A DNA stretch of 64,000 bases from Oscarella lobularis. Lineage: Eukaryota > Porifera > Homoscleromorpha > Homosclerophorida > Oscarellidae. The notes below the pieces were generated by a model. That model saw nothing but the letters and a program-made list of their open reading frames with translations, ran no database searches and was not told the origin of the DNA. Location of the stretch: the NCBI RefSeq assembly GCF_947507565.1, contig NC_089175.1, positions 1,911,733 to 1,975,732 of the forward strand, given 5' to 3'. Positions 24,732-36,025 of the stretch are shown here, in pieces. Numbering within the stretch: position 1 is the first letter of the stretch; each line of letters begins with the position of its first letter. A program made the translations under genes and the position numbers.

Positions 24732-25841
24732 AGAAGAATGCGTGCGCGCAGATTTTTGTCTATTCGTCTATTGTTGTTGGAGTCAGTTTGTTCGCAGTGT
24801 TTTGTCTGTCTGTGGTGTTTCGTTTCGTTCTCCGTGGTTCTAGTATTACCTGAGTATTACACGTGCATCTACCTAGCGCGCGTTAATCGTCCGTATCTGC
24901 TTCTTGCTCGGGAAATGCGGAGACGAATCGGCGCTCTTTCGGCTTTATGGCATTAATAAGACTCGAGGCGACTTATTCTAGATTTCGAGTGTGGCTAAAC
25001 CGAAGCAATTGGCGATGTGTGGCTGTGGGAAGGGTTCAACGTCATGTCACATCTAGAACCGAAATAGATCCAGATCAATCGTAAGAATTGTCAAAAGACT
25101 CGTACAGAAATTACGAGCACGCAGTTTTTGGTCGAAAAACGTTTCTGTCGTTGATCTTTTTCTCTGGGATCTGTTTTGCACCCTTCTTGAGAGTGAGAGC
25201 ACAAGAGATCAGCGACCAAAAGAGATCAGCTTATTCTAACCAAAAGATGTTATTCATTGCGGTGTGCAGTACACATGTCAAAGAAACCTAATTAGTTGGC
25301 ATCGTTTTATCTTCTTCTAAAAATTAACACGCCTTCACAATAGATGAACGCAAATGTGCTTGACAATGAATAACGCAATGGACTACTGTAGAAAAGACTA
25401 TGACAAAAAAACATCTCGGGTGTGTTCGTAATGTATTGCGTCGCTGATCTCTTTTGTTCCATGCTGAAGGCGAGTGCCGAACAGACTAGGGAGCAAAAAT
25501 ATCAATTAATTAAAGGAAAAGCTTTTGATTAGAAGCGTGCTTGTAATTTCAGTATGAATCGATTGATGGGGGTGTCATCAACGTTTTGGTAGAGCGCGCT
25601 ACGCCAAACGTCATTGATTGGTATTGCTTCTGATCTCCACGAAGACTACACGCGTGGAGGGTCAGCTGACCTTGGCTGTTATGATATGGAAAAAACAGTG
25701 TACTGCGCAGGCTCACATCATGACGTCATTCAAGTTTGAACCAATCACGTTGCTTCGACGCCTAAGTAAGGAAACGCTCTGGGCGTGCCGTCTCACTTGC
25801 AATCCGAAGCTCGTCGAGAGAGAAAAGCGACGTGATCGAGG
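24732..25841. other. Intergenic spacer between paralogues B and C
   Basis: About 1.1 kb with only short, unsupported ORFs. It contains a TTAATTAA tract near 25,504. A short phrase around 'agagatcagc' appears twice near 25,204-25,231 and a related 'gctgatctcttttg' near 25,443, giving loose inverted copies. No gene or RNA gene recognised. Confidence 0.45.
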
Positions 25842-28800
25842 ATGGCGGGGGAAAGAGCTCTTCATTTCTTCTCTTTATTGGCACTTGTTGCCGCTCACAT
25901 GCACGATCCGTGTCCCGGTAAGATTACGGAAATAGTCCATGCAGTCGTCTTGTTCATCTTCCTTTCTTTGCAAATGCATCGTAGATGCGACTTGTCCCGG
26001 CTGCCCCAAATTCATCGAGGTGAGAAAGACTTAAAACGGAGCGGGACCTACCATGCGAGGGCGTAGTCTCATTCGCTAGAGGAATGGTTTAGAGCTACTT
26101 TAGCCTCCCTTTCTCGGAAGAAAGGGTCAGAGTCCAGCCCTTTCCGTGGGGGAAAGAATCTGGTATCAGGGCCATTCGATACTGGTCCTCCCCACGCAGT
26201 GCAGTGCCGCCCAATCAGGGACCGATGTTGTAATTAGATGACTCTAGCTTACGCACACGTCGCTGTCACCGGAGACAATAAAAACGTTTTCGTTGCGCCC
26301 CCTCCCTGCTAGAATTACGCACGTAACCACGGGAGCTATCACATTGCAGTCAGGCGCATATTAGTTTGCACTCGACGACTCCGCCTATTTCTTTTGGAAA
26401 CGGCGACGTATTTTAGCAGAGCCGTGTTTCTGATTTTTCTCCCCCGCTTAGGGCGGAGAACCTGTTGTCCTATTTCGAGACGGTGTCTCGGTCATCGACG
26501 GCGATCACAACCAGCTTCACAAGATGGAGGTTTGACGTCGTTTTTCATGGATAGATAATGCGGCACGCGTATCGTTTGCAGATGGCCGAATTCTATATCG
26601 ACGACATAGGCGAGTACATGGACGCCGACTTCGTCTCTCTCTGGGCAAACGTAACGGGAACCAACATAACGCAGCACTATTATCCCAGTGAAGGAAGTAA
26701 GAAGACCGACATAATATTAGGGCTGCCTTTCTGGACAAACTCTCTCTCCAGCGTGGATTGGCTAACTATTATTTATTGTTTTACAGAGTTGGTTCTAATG
26801 GGTTTGGACGACGCCTACAAGTACGACCAGGCAAGTCGTCCCGTATCGTGGCCCGCCCTCTTCGGCTAAATTAATTAACCGTGTCAGGTTATTGCAACGA
26901 TTGCTTTCAGCAGCACGGCACCCACTCCTTCATCTGACACTCGACTGTGCGTTTGCTATCGCTCTAACCGAGTCGAAGGCTTCTTCTATTCTTTTTGTTT
27001 GCTTTGTAGCATTGCGTTCAGCATTTTTGACGGAAACTTCTGGAGTCCCGAATACGTGACCAGAGTCCGGGTTGTCTTTGTCAACAATCATCCGCCGACT
27101 ATAGACGTGGTTGCTAACAACGAGGTAACGAATTTGTCTTATTAGGGTTTTGCTCGCTTCATTTGATCGTTTATTTACAAAGACGTACATGGAGCACGGC
27201 GATCCAATCGACGTGTTTTCCAGCGTTACCGTCAATGACTTGGATCACCCTGACCAATTTCTAATGGAAGAAGCCATGGTAATGAAGAGAGCTGGAAAAA
27301 TGTCTGTCTTACTAATTCGCTTTCTTTTGAATGCAGATTTGGGTTTATGGCGATTATAGCGGTCCGTGTTTTGGTGAACAGCTCATCACTGTCAATCTTG
27401 GTTCATATGCCGGCATGGTCACACTGCTTTCTGATAACCCCGCTCCAATGATTCATTTGAGTGGAAGCGCGAGCATTTCCGTATATCAGCACATCATTCA
27501 AACAGCGACGTTTCATTCTGTTGGCCCGGAACCGCCTCGTGGTACAGTGACGATCAAAGTGAAGATCAACGATGGCAACTTCACGAGCGAGGCAAATGCT
27601 ACGTTGCACATTAAAACTATCAACGATAGTCCACCACGAGTGCGTGTTGGCAATGAGGCACTTTACACTGACGTTTACTTAATCTTTTTTTAGATTGAAG
27701 GAATACCGCTGAGTGAACCCGTTTTCATCCCCGACGAAGACCCAGTTTTAGTCACCAACATGATCGATTTAGAAGATTGCGACGACAACGAGTAGGAGAC
27801 GAAATGTGGGAACGCCGATTATATATGAAGTTATGTTGTTTTCTACAGTGTACACATGTGGACAAGAGTCGAGGCCAGTATCACCATTCGGACGCCAGAT
27901 TTCGTAGACGAATTTCTCGTACGACCATCGTAGCGCGTCAGCAGTAAGAACTAACACGTTTCTATATTATAGGAAGTCAATACCGGTTCGTTTGTTGACT
28001 CTATTGCCAAAAGCAACGAGTCTACCCAGCAGCACGTTATATTGGTTCCCAGAGATGGACGACTCTACGCTCCTATCGCAGACTTTGAAGGAGTGCTACG
28101 CACTTTGACATACGATAACAGAAACGAGAACATCAGCTGTCCAGTGAGACGTATCATAAAGCTCAAGGCTTATGATGGAGTGTAAGACAAAGCCTTTCGC
28201 TATAGACGCGCAGAACGCGCGCACGCATTGTGTGACTCGTGTTTCGCAGAAATATGACGGAAAAAGACGTGCCGGTCGTCATCGAACCCAATAATCAATT
28301 CAGACCCGTCCTCTCCATCAGTGAAACGGGCCATTCGTTTACAGAGGACGGACCGCCTGTACACCTTCTGTTCCAAGCTCGAGTGTCAGACAGGGATATG
28401 ATATGCGATACCCTCGTAATGCAGGGAGCACAAGTGAATGTGACAGCTCCTGATGGAGCAGACGACGGAATACTATTGAGTCTGGTACAGATGAACGCTT
28501 CATAGAATAACGACGGATGTGACGTTCTCTTATGCAGGATGACACCGGCATAACGATGGCCAGTAGAATGGCCAATGGAGATGGAACGGAAACCATCGAA
28601 CTAACGGGCAATGTCGATGCTCATGTCTACGCTGTAAATTTGTCTTACAAATTTACCACTAGGAGAATACTAACTGTTTAATTTTAGGCTGCGATTCAAT
28701 CAATACGTTATCAAAATACTTTGAACGAACCTACGTTGAGCGACCGCTATATCTGGGTAAAAAACGCGCTTGTGCGTCGTCTCTGATTTACTCGTAGCAC

Positions 28801-31800
28801 GTCTGTGTAGATAAGCGTGTTTGATGGAGAATTCTACAGTGTTCCGCAAATGATAACCGTCGCTTTAACTAGTCGCAACGATCAGCCGCCAGTGCTCAAT
28901 TCACCTCATATGGTCTACAATTTCACCGAGAACGGTCCTCCAGTTCCGTTTGACAGCATTCATTTGACGGACGCCGATTCGAACGAGGAGCACCAAAAAG
29001 CAAATTTAGTTGAAGTGTGGATTGCGGATCAGCTCAATGCACCGGACGAGGTTCTTTTCTCAAATTGCTTGTCTTGTGTTTGTGTTGCGGCGTTACGATT
29101 TTTATTTATAGCACCTCTACGTGGAAATGAACACCACTGTTCTGCCTGATGGTATTACGGTCACGAGAATTTCTCCGTCTCGCGTGGAAATTGACGGGCC
29201 TAACGATGGTGACCTTCTTTCAAAGTTCAACCAAGTCTTGCAGACGCTGTCTTACATGAACAACAACCCCGAGCCAGGACCTGGGCGTCGCAGAATTCTC
29301 TTTAGAGTATGATGACCAGATGGCAAATCGTACCTTTTGTTTTTGAAAATTATATAGATTACGAGCAACGCTATTCCACCTGCTAACGATGTGACAGAGA
29401 CGATCTACGTTGACGTTTTCGGGGTGAATGACAGTCCGACGTTGCTTGACGTCTCAGCACCAGTCAACTATACCGAAAGATCGCCACCTATTCGACTGGC
29501 TCCTTATGCTATGTGGATGGACGATGACTTGCAGCCGATTGATGTTCCAATTTATCATTTGGAAATAACCGTTTTGGGAAATGAAACAGGTACGTGCAGA
29601 TCTCTATTTCGTTGTTTTCAAACTGCTTTACTCGAATTTCAGGCGCTATTATTGATTGTCCTGGTTGTCAAGCTTGCAATAACGTCTCGGTAGTAAATCT
29701 ATCACCGCAAACAATTGATGCAGTTCCTACGAATTGCTCTTGGTCCGCGGCAGAGGTCGCCGCATTTGCTCGTAACGTGACCTTTGTCATCCATCGTCGT
29801 GAACCGCCTAAAATAGCAGATGAAGTTCGCGTCATGTTCAAACTTACGGATAGAGATGGACTCGTTGGAATTTCTTACGCAACGGTCACAGTCATTCATA
29901 TCTGCGATCCAGGACGACTGTATCTGAACGCGACCGACATGTCGACGACGGCGGTGGCCGTTTTTGACGAATTCAGTCCAGAAACGTATGTTAATCTGGT
30001 GGAAGGGCCCGTCATGATTCGAAACAATGACAGTGAAATCATCACAGAAATCGAAGTCATTATCACACATAATTACGATCAAGGCAACGATCAACTGAGA
30101 GTAGATGGCGATGGCGTGACCGCCGTGAACTTTGGAATGGGTTTGCGGATCACCGGCATGTTTACACTCACGAAAGCCGAGAATATCATAACGTGGATTC
30201 AATTTCGCAATACTTACGAATGCCGCGAAGTTGATCCGCGTACGGTGACGATTCGTCTTCTCGACGATTGCGGCGCATGGACAAATTTTGGGACGGTGAC
30301 GATTAACATTCGTCGCAACAACGATCCGCCTATCGTTTTTCCTCGATCGGGATCGAGGCAGTCCATTCGACACACGTACGTTGTGGAAGGTGTCGCCAAT
30401 ACGAATCCGTCTTCCTTGCACGTCTTTCCCTATTTCGAAGTGGACGACTGCGACGGACCGATACAAGGACATTTGGCGCAAATCAACGTTACCATCATGG
30501 ACGCGCCCGATTTTCCCGACGAAAGAATCTATTTCAATGAAACTGTAATAAACATGACCGGACTGCATTACAAAGAGGTCGAAGTCGATGAACACGTCGT
30601 TCGTTATGTCATCTACCATTCGAACGGCACCGCTCCGATTATGTATTTTAAGATGTTGATTCGCAGTCTCTATTACATTAACGAAGCCGAATGTCCGTAC
30701 GAAGTGATGAGAAAGATTATCGTGACTGTGAGCGACGGTGAAGATACGGGAGAAGGAATGGCTATCATCTACTATCAGCGAAATCCGGTTGGACCAACAC
30801 TATCTTTGAATGAAAGGTATGCAGATCAGGTTATCTTGTTTTAATCCCTCTTTGAATGATTCAAATTATTTTAGCATTATAGTGAAATATTCTGGAGGTG
30901 GTGACATTAGTTTGTTGGATCGTTCAGATTTTGGTCTGATAGCAGGAGACGTTCACTTTATGCACAAGGCTCAAATAACGATTACAAATGCAATTCAAAG
31001 CTCCGTTTCAGACAATTTTAACGATCTCGTCCTTATTGATCCTGATGACGTAGCCTGGGTGACTTCACAAGGTATTACGATATCTCCAGATCGAAATGGT
31101 CCCGAGCTCATACTTGAATACGACGGTCCTGTATCAAACATCGAAGCCGCTGATTTCGAGGCCATTCTTCGCAAAGTGAAATTCGATTCATTCGATACGC
31201 AGAAGAATTGCGACCGTCGCATCACCGTCGTCGTGTGGGACTCACCGTTGAAGCGGATGAGTAACGTGATAACGGTACAGGTAGTTGTCGGCAACGGCGA
31301 TGAAGACCCGAGGTGCCCATTCAATCCTACCACCGAATCGCCAACCACAGCAAAACCGACGACTCCCGAAGCGACAACGGAAGCTCCGACGACTCTAGAA
31401 ACGACAACGGAAGCTCCGACGACTCCAGAAGCTCCGACGACTCCAGAAGCTCCGACGACTCCAGAAGCGACAACAGCAGCTCCGACGACTCCAGAAGCTC
31501 CGACGACTCCCGAAGCGACAACAGCAGCGCCGACCACACCGACAGAATTCGTTTTTCGTTTAGACACAACGGCACCTTCAACGACCGAGACTCCGACAAC
31601 TCCCGACGTGACAACGAAAACTCCGACAACTCTCGACGTGACAACGGCAGCTCCGACCAATGGATCAGCTACTATGATTGACGTTACAATGCCTGACACT
31701 ACGGGCATGACTTCCTGCGGTTCAGTTAGTCCTCTTACAACTCAAGCTAAAGTGGACAGTCTGGCAGCTGGATCGTGTCAGGTTGTAACTGGAGATCTCG

Positions 31801-32822
31801 TGATTTCTTGCGACCGTTCGGTCGAGGATTGCTTCAACAATTTTAACCTCACGTATCTTACAAATATACAGGTGTGGCATGCTTTTGTTTATGCACTTTG
31901 CGACCAATTTTCTCTTGGGTTTTAGATTATCACGGGAGCGCTGATAATCGAGGACAATCGTCTGAAGTACTTGACCGGCCTCGAGAACGTCAAGAGTTTC
32001 AGATCGCTGAAAATTACCGACAACACGGAATTGATGACGACCAGTCACCTGAGAATGAACACGAATGCCGAGTATCTACTCAAAAACGTAGAAAGTGTCA
32101 CTGTGGTGAATCAGCAGAGGCTCGACGACGTGGACGGTCTCAAAGGAATCATGACAGTCACTGGTACGAGGCTAAGAGCGCGAGCACGCCGTAAGAGTTT
32201 GTACATTGTCTCTCTGTAGGTGACGTCGAGATAAAGGGGCTGCAAGACTTGGACACCGCAGGACTAGGATCTTTGAAGAGTATTGGCGGAAGTTTCAAAC
32301 TTGAGGCTATGCCTGTAACTTCTTTGAGTTCGCTCAGTAGTCTCATGACCGTCGGAGGGTCGATAACAATTCTCAACATTGATTCGTTGTCCAGTTTGGA
32401 AGGACTCGGTGCTGTCACCAGCGTGGGCTCCATTCGCATCCAAAATAACAACGTAGGCTGTTCTCGTGTAAATGATACTTGGATGTACAACTTGTTCGTT
32501 ATTTAGGACTTGGTGAATTTTGACGGTGGGCTCGGTTCTTTGGTGACCGTCACAGGAACAGCTGATTTCAATTCATTTTCTGTGGTGGTGTATGGAAACG
32601 AGAGGCTAGAGGATACGTCCGGGTTTCCTCTCAGCCTCACCGCCGTTACAGGGGGCGTAATAATTCAAGCCAATCCGGAACTGTGCGGTCAAATTGTGAC
32701 TTTGTCATTCTGGGATGGCGTAAGTTTTTCCACTACTTCAAATTAAATGTCTCATTTGATTTCTTTAGATTGGCATTGCTTCACCTACCATCAAAGAAAA
32801 CAACCAGAATTGCCCGCCGTAA
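25842..32822 (+). CDS. Paralogue C: secreted cadherin-like repeat / receptor-L protein
   Basis: The third tandem copy. ATG at 25842 gives MAGERALHFFSLLALVAA, then HMHDPCPG. Its Cys-rich N-terminal exons differ from B (DATCPGCPKFIE replaces the longer Cys exon), and the next intron is unusually long (about 26,019-26,450). From about 26,580 onward the protein closely follows B: AEFYIDDIGEYMDA, IWVYGDYSGPCFGEQ, SISETGHSFTEDGPPVHL, YNFTENGPPVPFD, VNDSPTLLDV and the long exon at about 29,640-30,815. The Thr/Pro stalk (31,340-31,660) is shorter than in B and is interrupted by a non-repeat segment (TEFVFRLD). The receptor-L-like exons (31,700-32,822) end ENNQNCPP with TAA at 32,820. No membrane anchor is visible. 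Where B and C differ, changes are scattered single residues, with some denser patches (for example about 30,095-30,150). Confidence 0.73.
26060..26300. other. Unexplained insert in a long intron of paralogue C
   Basis: The corresponding intron region in B is under 100 bp, whereas here about 430 bp separate the exons. The extra sequence is G/C-richer and contains short complementary arms (AAAGGG / CCCTTT around 26,122-26,144). I could not define terminal repeats or a target-site duplication, so calling it a transposon is not justified. Confidence 0.35.
28634..28656 (+). repeat. Hairpin at a 5' splice site in paralogue C
   Basis: The same ten-base arms as at 20,482 in paralogue B, with a different loop base (CTT instead of CGT). 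The arms are kept and the loop changes, at the donor of the equivalent intron. Confidence 0.7.
31340..31660 (+). repeat. Thr/Pro stalk repeat of paralogue C
   Basis: In-frame units of APTTPE and TTPEATTAAP type, irregular and shorter than in B. They are interrupted at about 31,537-31,570 by a segment encoding TEFVFRLD that is not part of the repeat. Confidence 0.8.
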
Positions 32823-33326
32823 AAGAAGAATGCGTGCTGCGCACTTTTTTTGTTTGTCTATTTGTCTTTTGTTGTTGGAGCCAGTCTCGTTCGTAGTGTT
32901 TTTGTCCGTTCTCTCATATATCTGTGGTTCTACTGTACGTTGACGATAGCGTGCTAGGCTGTGTGATCATAGATGTGAAGCAGCTATGTGAAGCTGGTGT
33001 TATAGCGCGTCGAGTCAGTACACTGGGCTGCGAGCATTTTCTCGGCATTTATCTAATTTAATTGGATTTATACCAAAAAATTTTTTGGTATTTCTTTAGT
33101 CGATGGCCTTCTTCTATAAGAAAGAATTTTGGAAGTGCACGCTTTGTCTGTCTTGTTTCAGAGATTGTACCAGAGATTAATTGAGGGGAGGATCTTTTTT
33201 CACCACAACATTTTTTCGACAATGTTAGCGTGCGCTAAGCCTTCGTCATGGTTTGTTTCTTTCGTCGTTTCTCCTTCTAACTACAGCTCTTTTCTTGCCT
33301 AGTCTGCTCTGTTCGACTTTCAGAGC
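32823..33326. other. Spacer downstream of paralogue C
   Basis: About 500 bp, AT-rich, with no supported exon. It includes a small palindrome (CAAAAAATTTTTTG) around 33,074-33,087. Confidence 0.45.
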
Positions 33327-33636
33327 ATGCTCGTTGTCGTTCTACTGCTCATCTGCACGTGCACCTACGTCCATGGAGTCGCTCCATCGCTTCTCGATCG
33401 ACACAAGACTGGGTAGACCAAATTCACCCTTCAATGTACAAATTGGTACTTATCAAGGCACTTTAGACTACTAGGAACGTTTTGGAAGTGCGCGAGAATA
33501 GGTTAGTGTAGAGAACGGACTTGTAGATCTAATTAATTATTTATTTTGTTTTGTTTTAGGAGAACGGCTCAGTCCTTACGTAGGTATATGCTGTGCTCTA
33601 ATGGCTGTCAACATACTCTTTTTTCAAGCAAATTGA
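33327..33636 (+). CDS. Possible small secreted protein (unrecognised)
   Basis: ATG at 33,327 opens a good signal peptide ([17 protein letters not shown]) followed by [12 protein letters not shown]. If introns run from GTAGAC (about 33,412) to ACTAG (about 33,474) and from GTTAGT (about 33,500) to TTTTAG (about 33,560), the phases agree and the frame continues to TGA at 33,634, giving about 60 residues. The donors are weak and there is no homologue I know, so the exon chain is speculative. The signal peptide is the only strong element. Confidence 0.25.
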
Positions 33637-33798
33637 TTACTCACTCTGTGGCATAGTAGTACCAGTGCATGATAAAAGCATTAGGTGAAATGCAGCGCTT
33701 TTGGAAATCTAAATACGCTACGTAAAAGTCTCAATTTGCTCAAATTACATATTTACGCACACTAGTATTTGACGTCACTTTTTACTATTGATATCACC

Positions 33799-35498
33799 AT
33801 GTCTCAACACAAAATTCTCTCCGACTTCGTTGCTGGTTCGAAAGGGCGTTATTTTGCTCTAACCAGCTGGAGCGACGACAACAAAACCGGGATCGATCTT
33901 ACATTGAGCGACGGAGCCGATGCCTACGAAACAAACCGTAAGGGGCCCCCCTTTTAGGTTCGAACCCACGTGCCTCGCTTTTCGAACGAATTTTCTCGTC
34001 AAGTCTCCGCCAGCGAAATCAAAACGCTCGCCGCCGAGGCGAGCATGACTCAAAGCGAGTTCTTCCGCACGCTCATCGACGCGCTCACGTCGAACAAACG
34101 CGAGAAACGCGATGAATTCGCGTTCGAAATAAAAACGGAACGCGATCGCCTTCAGGCACGATTTCCGCTTCTTTTCGACGCAGTAGTATCACATTGTTTG
34201 CTTTAGTTGACAGTAAAGAAAGTCCTACAACCGGACACGATCAAGGTCTTCGACTCTTTGCGCTTCCCTCTCGGCTCTGGCTTCTCCTAAGGCCAATTCC
34301 TTTGCTTCGCGACTCTAGTTCGACTTGGGTACGTTGACGCTAAGTCGTTTCGATTCGAAAGAGACTATCGCCGCGATTCTACGCTACTGTGTCGAAGAAT
34401 TGAAGGAAGCGAGGGTACTTGGCAATATCGATTAATTAATTAAAATCGTATATTTTTTGAAAATTTGGCAGGTTTCTGTTGCGCGCGCTACGTCCGAAGC
34501 GTCGCGATTGTCGGCGGAAAGAAACGAAGCACTGAAGGTTGGAAAACATTTTTTTAGTTTTTTCTAATTGGTTTTTTTTTCAGAGTTTCGAAAAGGCTGT
34601 TGAGTCAAAAGAATCTTTAGAAATGGATTTGTATTCTAAGGTTGCTAAGCAGATATCTTTACCTACGGTCCGGTCCACTCATTCTTAGTCTTTTTAGTTC
34701 AAACTTCTTCTCAATGCCAAAAAGGCAAAGATACGAGAATTGAAAGAACGCGGTATAGGAAAAAACCCCCTATTGTTTTAGTTAGATTATTAGTGTTTTC
34801 ATATGCCAGGTGGTATGCATCCCTGTGTTTGCCTTTGATATATCTAATTTCCTCTTGAAGTTGCTCCTGCGGCAACTCCCGAGCTACAACAGGAAGCAGC
34901 AGCAGAAGAAGAAGAAGAAGAGGAAAGGGAATTAGATCAAGAAACCGACGAGTTAGTGCTAATAAACTCGCGTAATTATCATTATAAAGACTTTGGTTTT
35001 GAAGTCCTGATTCGGGATCAGAAGAGAAAGAACAGGTATTCCGAATACAATTTATTGCCTCTGCTACATTGCTTTGTTGTGTCTCAGCCTCGCAAATCAG
35101 CTGAAAATCGATTCTCTCTGCCGGGCGCAACCCAACTCCTTGGAGAGGACTCTGACCAAGAAGAAAAGTCGGCCGATCCACTCCCCAAAAAGTTGCAATA
35201 TAGGCATGTGATAAGTATTGATTTCTAGAAGCTGCTTTATAGGAGGAAAACGAGGAAGGCAGCCGCCGCTAGCATGCCAAAGCCTACGACGGTAAAACGT
35301 GTTACGCGTACAACGTCATCAGCATCGGCATCGTCTACTGCAAGCACAGGGTAAGATAACATTACAAGATAAATGTTATTATGTACTAATTAGATCATTT
35401 ATTATTTTAGCAGCGGCAGCAGCCAGACGAGGAAGAAGGCTAAGCAAGTTGAAGAGGCCGAATCACTAGAAGCTGAAGATTTGATGGATTGCATTTGA
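33799..35498 (+). CDS. XRCC4: XRCC4-like non-homologous end-joining factor
   Basis: XRCC4 dimerises through a long coiled coil, binds and stabilises DNA ligase IV, and works with XLF in repair of double-strand breaks. The head-domain exons read GIDLTLSDGADAYE and VSASEIKTLAAEASMTQSEFFRTL, then FAFEIK, and DLGTLTLSRFDSKETIAAIL with CVEELKEAR. The coiled-coil exons give SFEKAVESKESLEMDLYSK and FKLLLNAKKAKIRELKER (about 34,583-34,750), matching the ligase-IV-binding helix of XRCC4 in order and spacing. The C-terminal part is acidic (Glu run at 34,900-34,930), then basic (PKKLQ, RRKTRKAA), and ends EAEDLMDCI, similar in style to the human terminus. About nine exons; TGA at 35,496-35,498. An upstream in-frame ATG at 33,769 would add ten residues. 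Confidence 0.8.
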
Positions 35499-35589
35499 AA
35501 AATTGCGGCATCGTTATTTTTTAATTAGTTTAGTGGGGATTCTTCTACCATAACTAGACTCTTGTTAGCTTGACAGCCATCTGTTTGGC

Positions 35590-36025
35590 ATGAAACAAGC
35601 AATGGTAAGACCTTTGGCGTTCCATCTTTTTAGTCATAATCTTTCGCTGTACATTAGGGGCACAGTCACGTGGTTCTGTCATTCGCGCACGGTGTCTGCG
35701 AACACGGCCGAAGAGGAGAGCCTCTCGCTGTCATGCAAGGCTATCTACAACGTCGAGTGCAGAGCATACAAATAGGTAAGCTCGAAACGCCCTGTCTCGA
35801 CCTCGCGTCGTTCATTTGCATGCGGTCGGCGTTTGTGCAGGCGATCGCTTGTTGCGAAAAGGCTCTCCTACTGAAGACCACAAGCCTCGTGAATATCCTC
35901 GCGCGGCCTTTTCTTACTTGGGGGTCCCTGCTGAAGATGTTCGCCCGTCCTACGTGCAAGCCGAGCCGTCGCCTCGAAACAGGGAGCACGTCTACTTCCG
36001 TACGCTAGAACGTTCCACAGCCTGA
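35590..36025 (+). CDS. Small unrecognised protein, three exons
   Basis: ATG at 35,590 (MKQAM), intron from GTAAGA to ACATTAG (about 35,656), exon GHSHVVLSFAHGVCEHGRRG to VQSIQIG, intron from GTAAGC (35,776) to TGTGCAG (about 35,840), then DRLLRKGSPTEDHKPREYPR to FRTLERSTA with TGA at 36,023. All phases agree and the joined frame is open for about 105 residues. It is basic and rich in Arg and Pro, with no signal peptide or membrane segment. I do not recognise a family. Several shadow frames are also open here, so the chosen chain is the most parsimonious one rather than proven. Confidence 0.4.

Noticed and set aside
26060-26300. Possible MITE or RNA gene in the long intron of paralogue C
   Set aside because: No convincing terminal inverted repeats, target-site duplication, tRNA boxes or snoRNA boxes could be found by eye.
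29702-30619. 305-residue open frame on the minus strand inside paralogue C (and similar ones in A and B)
   Set aside because: It is the exact antisense of the largest coding exon, shows no recognisable motifs, and recurs only because the sense exon does.
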